Source: Stramonita haemastoma (lineage: Eukaryota > Mollusca > Gastropoda > Neogastropoda > Muricidae). From it: a stretch of 64,000 nt of DNA. This document shows, piece by piece, positions 53,401 to 62,565 of the stretch. The stretch spans positions 56,994,494 through 57,058,493 of the forward strand of contig CM060322.1 of NCBI GenBank assembly GCA_030674155.1. Reading direction: 5' to 3'. The notes beneath the pieces were generated by a model. The model did no database searches. It was not told where the DNA came from and saw only the letters and a program-made list of their open reading frames with translations. The position numbers were made by a program, and so were the translations under genes. Within the stretch, counting starts at the first letter, position 1. Each line of letters opens with the position of its first letter.

Positions 53401-56352
53401 AATACCTCAATACAAAACTACTACTCCAAATTACCAAAACACTATCCCAAATACAAACATTTCCAAATTACCAAAACATACTATCTCCAAATTACCAAAA
53501 CATACTATCTCCAAATTACCAAAAATATACCCCAATTACAAACATATACCTCCAAATTACCAAAACATACTATCTCCAAATTACCAAAACATATATACTC
53601 CAAATTACCAAAACATACTATCTCCAAATTACCAAAACATACTACTCCAAATTACCAAAACATACTACCTCCAAATTACCAAAACATACTACCTCCAAAT
53701 TACCAAAACATACTACCCCCTGCCATAGCAATGACAACATAGAATACCTCAGTGCTCTGATTTGTTTGCTTTACAAGATTCAGCACTCTAAAAATTCCAT
53801 ATATTATTCTTATCATTTTCTTATTATTCAAAAGCCAGAAATATTCAGAGGTCAATCAAGACTTCGTAACAACTGGCATCATTTTCCAATTTTTTGTTCT
53901 AACACATTCAGTGTCTACTTGACTTGCAGCCTTAAAATTTTATTATTTTTGTTTTTTGAATTCTCAGCCAGAGCTACAAGATTTACGTGAGATGAGATTT
54001 TGCGCATGCGACTGTTTTTCCTAAGCCATTAAGGTAGCCCCTTTCCAACTTTGGGGATGATGTCTAATCATGACATCCATGTACATGACATTTGTGTGCT
54101 TTTATAAAAAAACAAACTGTCATCCATTTCTACCACCATGAAATGGCCTACTCATCTGAAAGACAAAATGAGGTTTTAACATGTGCACAAGATGATCTGC
54201 GTGTGTACACATTCAGGGCCTCAGTTTACAGTCTCATTCAAAGGACTTTTGGGGGCAGTGCAGTCAGTGCTGATGTTAATATTTCCCGCTATAGGGCAAC
54301 CAACCATCTCCTATCCCTTCCCTACGCAACACCCACATAGGGGCAACAGAAGCATACAAATGGGAACAGCGCACATGCACAGGGAAAGTGGGGTTCTCTC
54401 CCTTAACGTAGGGATAGGTTAACTCCATGGTAAAAATTCCCTAAAACAGGCGTCTCCATGGTAGCAGCTCGATCCCAAGCTGTCAGATTATGAGCGCAAC
54501 ACTCTAACCACTAGGCTACAACCCCTACCCCCTGCCTCCCCCCCACCAGACCCCCCCCCCCCCCCCTTCCCCTCCAGTGTATCCCAGGAAAAAGAATGTT
54601 GACCGTCAATCAGCTGCTGGGTCTCAGCGTCATAGGGGGGCATCTCCTCCTTGTCCTCCTCCTCCTTCTTCTCTGCCTTGCCCTGGTCCTCCCCGCGATC
54701 CTCCTCCTGGTTTCAAACACACCAACATGTGTCATTTTCCTTTGTTGTTGTTGTTCATCTTTCTTTGTACCCCCGTGGGGATGTCGGGGGCCTGTCAGTA
54801 TGAATAGCATCCCCACCTTCTGGAAATTCTGTGCTACAAATTCCCTCTCTGCTATTCCTATTGTTGTTTTCTGCCTTGTTCCTTTTCTTCTTGACACCTC
54901 CTTCTTGACTATTTTCTGCCTTCTTGGTCCATTCTCCTGCCTTTTTCCCCAGAAAGATAACAATTCTGTCCCACACCAAAGTTGGATGCACTGAGCCTGA
55001 TTTGTCAGGTGCTTAACAGCAGCACAACACATTTTCGCGCACGTGACAGACAACAGTATTTGCTGTCTGAGTGTTCGACAGGGAAGAAAGAAAGACATCT
55101 TTCTTGTAACTCGTCTATAACTCCGAAGTTATAACTCTTGAGGTTCACCAATGGTGAGGTTTTGTGTATGTGACCACTGTTTTTGCTGAATATTAAGGTT
55201 CCAACTTGGGGAATACCACCATGTATGTAATTATAAAAAACAACCCAAACCAAACACAATACCAAGAAGAACAACAGCTAAAAATACTGACTAATATCAA
55301 TATCCAAAAGGGAGATAGAAAAAAAAAAGATGGAAAAAGAATCAATTTCTTTTACTTGCTGCCATTTTTTGTTGTTGTAACTCATGAAGAGAGGCATGTA
55401 AAGAAATAACTAGGAAAAAAAAAGGAAAGAAAAAAAAAGACAACCCCCCCCCTCCACAACAACCCCAAAACAAATGCACACACACACACATCTTTCTTTC
55501 AAAAACTTACTTCCTCATCTTCTTCCTCCTCTTCTTTGTCATACTCGTCTTCCTCGTTCTCTGTCTCTGAGCCATCAGGAGTGGGCACCTGCTTTGGCAC
55601 GTTGGTTTCCTGTACAGACCATTACAGAACCACTAGAAAAAACAACAACAAACCCTTCTGTCATTCAAATCCATTCAGTTTCACACACACAGCCTAAAGT
55701 ACAAAATGTTATGCATAAAATGTAATCCAGCATAAAGTTGCTATACACTTTCACTGAGGGACAGACTCCCTTTCACACAAAGGATGGGGGAAAAAAAAAA
55801 AAAAAACGAAGAAAAAAAAAACCATGACAAAACCACCACCACCACCAGGAAGACAAAAACTTACCTGTGGAGGGGGAGGGGTGGCGACCGCATCAGGTAG
55901 GGGCTGCTCCCCCTCTGGCTGTCCTCCCTCTGGGGTGAGAGGCTTGTAGATGTCTTTGATGTTGGCGTAGATCTTGGTCTGGAATGTCTCCAGGTCCACA
56001 CCTTCATTGTCGTCCAGGTATTCCTGTCACAGTACGGTCATGCATGAATCAAGTGCTGATGGCAGGGGAAAAAAGAAAGAAAAAAAAAGTAAAAAAAGAA
56101 AAAAAAAGTGCTGATGATGAATGCAGACCTGTGCACCCCCCTTACTACTGATTTCAGTATTTTCATGGCAATTTTCAGTGTTTTTTCACCGAGTGTCAGT
56201 ATTTTGGCCCTTTGTTTGTGACACACTTTTTCAACAGGAAGAATAAACATCTTTATTTTTCTGTTTTTTTCTTATTGATTTTTTTTTTCGTCTTAATTTG
56301 TTTGTTCATCTCCCTTCCAATTTCTTTCCATTGTAAGAGAGAGAGTGTGTGT

Positions 56353-56398
<46 letters not shown>

Positions 56399-59300
56399 TG
56401 TGTGTCTGTGTGTCTGTGTGTATTCAATTCAGTGATCACGTACAAACAGATCCACAAGCATACACACAGGACGGTTCAGCCTTGTCACATACTACATACC
56501 TTTGCCTCCTCCATGCTGACTGAGCCGTCAGAGTCGATGTCAAACTCCATGTGTTTCTGCATCTCCACATAGTCCACTCTGCACAGCAAACCACAGCACA
56601 TGTCATCATCATGGTGAATATGAACAATATCTTTCTACATCCAAACTTAGAGCCATATATATATATATATGTCACATCTGTCAGTTACCCCCACTTTCAG
56701 CTCCTCTCAGCTGCTAACCCGTCCATTGCAGTTGGTGCTGATTATAGCAGAAACTGACAGCACTTGGACTTGGTAAATAGAAGGGGCTAATGCTAGTGCT
56801 GGGCCATGGACCCTCGACTGAGTTATGCTGGATTTGCTCGCTGTGATGTATGTCTGTGACAAATCCAAACATATTCTCCTTGTTCGCGGCATAGCTACAA
56901 ACTTGGAACAGCAGGATAGCCTGGTGGTTAGAGTGATGCGCATTGCATTTGCGATCTGCTAACCTGCGGTTTGAATCCCCCTTTCAAGGGAATTTTTCCC
57001 CCTGGAGTAACATCACAGCTGACACCATCATCCCCCCAATTGTCCTTTGGATGAGACCTTAAAATGCACAAAGAACATCATACAGAACATCTTGCGCATA
57101 CATGAAAAACTAAACTTTTGCTTTTTGGAAGATTAAGTCATTGTGTACCGGTGGGAATGGATGAGAAAACTGACAAAACCATATGCACAGGGGGACTGGA
57201 TGTAAAAAAGCACATGAGAGCTTATACCACAACAGAATGTCTTGCACATACATCAAAACCTGTTCCACTTTCTGGAAGAGTAGGCTGTTTCATGCCGGTG
57301 GGAATGGATGACAAAGTTTAGAACACTGCATACACATGGGGACTGGATGTAAAGAAGCATGTGTGTTTATTCCATTCTCTTCAAAATAAAGGAATAAAAT
57401 AAATTAGAAAAAAAAAGAAAAAAAATCTATTCATGCTATTTTCATTCCATAGACCAATACTGAATTCTTTGTTTTAGTCTTCTTGATGGGGTAGGGTGGA
57501 GGGGATATCTTTTTATTCTTAATTTCTGCTTTTGTTTTCTGATTCTGAAAAATGTGTCAGAATCAGAAAGCAAAAACAGAAATTAAGAATAAAAAGGAAT
57601 TCCCTCCACCCCACCTGGGAAGGCAGAAAACCCACGAGAAGGGGGTGACAGGATGAAAAGGAACAAATAAGAAACAAAGAGAGGGAATTTGTAGCACCAA
57701 TTTTCTGAAGGTGGGAATACCATTTATACTGACAGGCCCCACAGGGGACTTAGGAAATAAATGGGTCACAAAAGAAAGACCCCCCAAGAAAAAAAAGAAA
57801 GAAGCTGAAGAAAAAAGAAAAAGAAAAAGAAGAAAAAAGGTAAAGGTGTCCCATAACCTATGTGGTCGTAGGGAAGCGAGGCTTCAGAGATCTCAGCTTC
57901 TCTAGGGAGCCAGCATAATGAGGGTGACACCCATCTCCTCTCCCTCACTGCTTTATCTTCCCTGACCCAAGAGAGGGCAGGTACCCATTTACAGCTGGAT
58001 GAACTGGGAGGACTGTACTGAAGCCAAGGCGCGCAAACGGTCACCCATCCAACTGGTAACCATGCTCGATGCTGCCTAACTTTGACTTGGGATAAGCAAG
58101 TGTTCTGACCACTGAGCTATCCCGCCCCCTAATAAACAAAAAACAAAAAACAGCCCAAAATTCCTTACACATTGTCTTTGTTCACATCCAGTTCAGCAAA
58201 CACTCCCACAGCCTTCTGTTGGTCCTGCTCTGCGTTTCGCTGAGCCTTCAACTCTGCACACAGGCAAGACAAACACTTATGACAGATGCTACAGCAGAGT
58301 GATTACCACCATTCGACTTCAATCCCATGGGTCCATGAAGTCCTGGGTTTGAATCTCCGCGGCGTCTGGTGAATCAAGGGTGGGGAATTTTACGATCTCC
58401 CAGGTCAACTTCAAGTGCAGACCTGCTAGTGCATTAATCCCCTTCATGTATACACTCATGCAAAAGATCTCGTAATTTCATGCCAGCGATCAGTGGGTTA
58501 CAGAAACACGTACACATCCAGCATTCATTTCCAAAGTTGGAATGCGGCTATCTTCACAGTAGACAAAAGCGTCACCATTGGTTAACCTCAGAACTCTAGC
58601 CAAGAAAAAAAACAAAAAAACCCTTTAAAATATAAAAAAAATATACACATATTTAGGTTGATTTATCAAATCAACTCAAAAGCCATAACTACCCAACATT
58701 AAAAAATAAAACACACACATTGAAAATTACTAATTTTTGCACATTTCAAACTGCCATGAAGCAAAAATACTTCTTGGAAAAAAAAACACGAAAAGATTTT
58801 GCTTTCCATATTTTGTCATAAGAAATGGTAGAATACTAATAGCAGATCTGTGTTCTGGTACCTTCTTTGATCCCCTATCCGATGTCAGTACATATGTGAC
58901 CCTCCACCATAAAATGAGTTGCTCTGCATTGTACCTGACCCATTTTCCCACTTGGAGCCATTTTAGGTAGATGGCGGTCTGGCTGTCAATTTTGAGATTT
59001 TGATGTATCATGCAACTATAAGCTTTCTTTTACCTTGTGGTGAGTATCAAGGTATGAATTTTGTTTCTATTTGCTTAAAAAAAAAAAAAAAAGCATTTAA
59101 ACACACCATGCCCTCAACCTGACCACCTTTTAAAAAAATAATAAATTAAAAAAAAAAAAAATTTCTTTCATCCTGACCACCTATTACAAAGCAAAATTTG
59201 TAAGTTTCTTATTCTGTCAGTTCCTGGAGTCTAGCATTTCAATTTGTGATAACTTTTCATCTTGTATAAAGAAGACAACAGCCCTAATCAGCATACCTTC

Positions 59301-61026
59301 CCATGCTTGCTGGTGCTTTTCTTTGGCTTCTCTTTCAGGTGTTTCCACGTCATCTTTCTTTTCTGCAACAAATGCAAGAGCGTGTGAAAACATTAAAAAA
59401 ACAAAACAAACCCAAACCAGTAACCCACCCTATTTGCACACAATGGGCTACTCTTCCAAAAAGTAGAGCAGGTTTTAATGTATGTACAACATTTTTTTTG
59501 GGTAGAGCAGGTTTTAGTGTATGTACAAGATGTTTTCCATGCATTTTCACACAGGACCTTGGTTAGCAATCTCATTCAAAAGACTTTAGATCATGAGCAC
59601 AATGTTGTAACTACTAGGTTATCCCCCACCCCCCTCCCAAAAAGGCAGTGTATCTCAAAATTCTGTAGAAAAAAAAGCCACACTAATATGGAAACAAGTA
59701 AACAGGAAAATGAAAAAAAAAAAGATGGGTGGCACTGCTTTTGTGGTGACCTGCTCTCCATGAAGAGAGCAGCCCGAATTTCATACAGAAAACTCTGCCG
59801 TGACTTGAAATGGTAAGGTAAAGGTAAAGATGTCCCATAACCTCCGTGGTCATAGGGGAGTGAGGCATCAAAAACCTCAGCTTCTCCAGGGGCCAGCATA
59901 TTGAGGGCAGCGCCCATCTCCTCTCCCTCCCTGCTTTACCTTACCTGGCCCTAAAGAGGGCACACAGCAGTCAGTTTTTCCCACTTTCAGCTCCTCTCAG
60001 CGGCTCATTATTTCACCCCATCCCAGCCCAGCTGGGGCCAGCTGGTGCTATTTATAGCAGGAACTGATCACACTTGGACTTGGGTAAAAGGAAGGGGTGT
60101 GCTAAATTTAGCACTCTTGACTGAGTGATGCTGGATTTGCGCCCTGTGGGCAGGTACCCATTTACAGCTGGGTGAACTGGGGAGACTGTACCGAAGCCAA
60201 GGCACACAAACCGTCACCCATCCAACTAAGGGTAGAGAAATACAAGAACTACAACGTATGGTTTGGGTGCATTTATGAATGCAGCTTGTACAGACTTACT
60301 CTGCAGTTCGTCCCTTGCAGCTTTGAGGTCTGTCATCTGCCTCTCCAGCTCAGACAGTCGTCCCTGTCACACACACCAAAAAAAAAGTTAACTTACTGGT
60401 CAGTCATTTTCTCTGAAAAATGAACAGTTTCTCATCCTTCCCAAATACTACATTAGATACAAAAAACAAAGAAAGAAAACAAAAGAAACTGAGAAAGGAA
60501 AAATCCCAGAAAAACAAAATACAGGTATACCAGGATAGCTTAGTGGTTAGAGCATTCTGTACATGATCTGATGGCCAGGATCGAGCCACCATGGAGGCAC
60601 CAGATTTGGGGCATTTCACCCTGAAGTTAACATCAGTACTGATTCCACTCACAAAAAGTCCTTCGGATGAGACTATAAACCCATACGAATATATGCTGAA
60701 CATATTACGCATATGTTAGCAGCCCATTCCACCTTTCAGAAGAGTAGGCATGCTGGTAGGAACAAATGACAACATTTTATTTTACATGTATGCTCACTGG
60801 TTAAGCATTTAACCCCATACCCCAAGCCAGAATGTGGCTAGCTTAATGGTGGGTTAAAAAAAACACCAAAAAACAGTTGCATACGCAAAATCTCATCATA
60901 GGTGAACCTTGGAGTTCTAGCTGAGGAACAAAAAAACTTAAGTGTACTCTTGTAAGCACCCTAAAACTCAGGCAGTGTGGAAACACAAGTTACACATCTC
61001 TCAAGCCCCTTCCACCTAACACACAC

Positions 61027-61099
<73 letters not shown>

Positions 61100-61252
61100 C
61101 ACACCACTCACACATGCATGCATGCATGCACACAATCCCCCTTTCCCCTCTAGCAACAACACCAACCCCTTAAGCACAGACTATTAACGTGAGACGAAAG
61201 CATTTAGAAGCAAAGGAATAATTAAGAGAAGAGAGAGAGAGAGGGGAGAGAG

Positions 61253-61287
<35 letters not shown>

Positions 61288-61629
61288 CGAGAAGACAAGA
61301 AGAGAGAAGAAGAAAAAGAGTGACAGAGAGACATGAGTGTGTTAAAGAGAAGAGGAGAGAGAGAGGGAGAAGCATGGAGAGAGAGAGGAAACACAACCAA
61401 AAGAAAACAAATCCATACATTTTCAAACCACTTGACTGTGTTACAGTTTGAATGATACGAAGACCAAAAACCATCAGTCATGATCATCCACTTGAGAGTC
61501 ATCAAATAGCGAGCACTGATTTCATGACACGATTGTAGTATACATCCAAATTCACATATCATTCTATTTTTTAAATTGTAAAAAAAAAAAAGAGCCCTAT
61601 GAAAGTAAGGATACATATAAAAAAAAAAA

Positions 61630-61662
<33 letters not shown>

Positions 61663-62492
61663 TGGATAGCTGTCGTCAGAACGCTTGCTCTACCCAAGCT
61701 ATGGTTAAGCAACATCGAGCGTGGGTACCAAATGGATGGGTGACCGCTTGTGCACCTTGGCCTCAGTACAGTCCCCCAATTCACCCAGCTTTAAATGGGT
61801 ACCTGCCCTCTTTAGGGTCAGGAAAGGTAAAAGCAGCAAAAGAGAGGAGATGGGTGCCGCCCTCAATATGCTGGCCCCTAGAGACGCTGAGGTCTCTGAT
61901 GCCTCGCTCCCCTATGACCACATAGGTTATGGGACATCTTTACCATACCTTTGCTATTTATTTATTTATTCTGTTATATCGAGGATAATGGAATAAGCAA
62001 TCATATGCTTTTTTACATTCAGTCCCTGTGTGTATGCAGTTTTGTAAATGTCATCTGTTCCCACCGGCACATGATAGCCTACTCTTACGAAAAGCGGAAC
62101 AGGATTTAACGTGTGCGCAACATGTTCTGCGTGCGTTTGCACACAGGGCCTCTGTTTATAGTCCTATTCAAAAGACATTTGGGGAGAGTGGAGTCAGCTC
62201 TGATGTTAACTCCAGGGGAAAAATCCCCTCAAACGGAAATCAAACCCAGACCGTCAAATTGCGAGTGCAATGTTCTGACCACTAGGCTATCCAGTCTCCC
62301 TACTTACTAGGCTAAGTAAGCCTTACCCGTTTTTCATCCTTGGTGCGTTTGCCTTGCTGGATGTACTCCTGCTTGACTTGTACCCCTGCTCCTGCAGAAG
62401 TCTGAACTTCTCCCGCTCCTCTCGTTCCTGGCGACCCATTTCCCTGAGTGCACACAGAGGTAAAATGTTATGCGAGTTAACAGTTGGGGTGT

Positions 62493-62565
<73 letters not shown>

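Noticed and set aside
53254..53742. 162-codon [12 protein letters not shown] protein
   Set aside because: Translation of a 24-bp intronic minisatellite.
54596..55098. Frames of 130-160 codons on both strands
   Set aside because: Overlap the PRKCSH exon at 54604-54706 and the family-H repeat; no homology.
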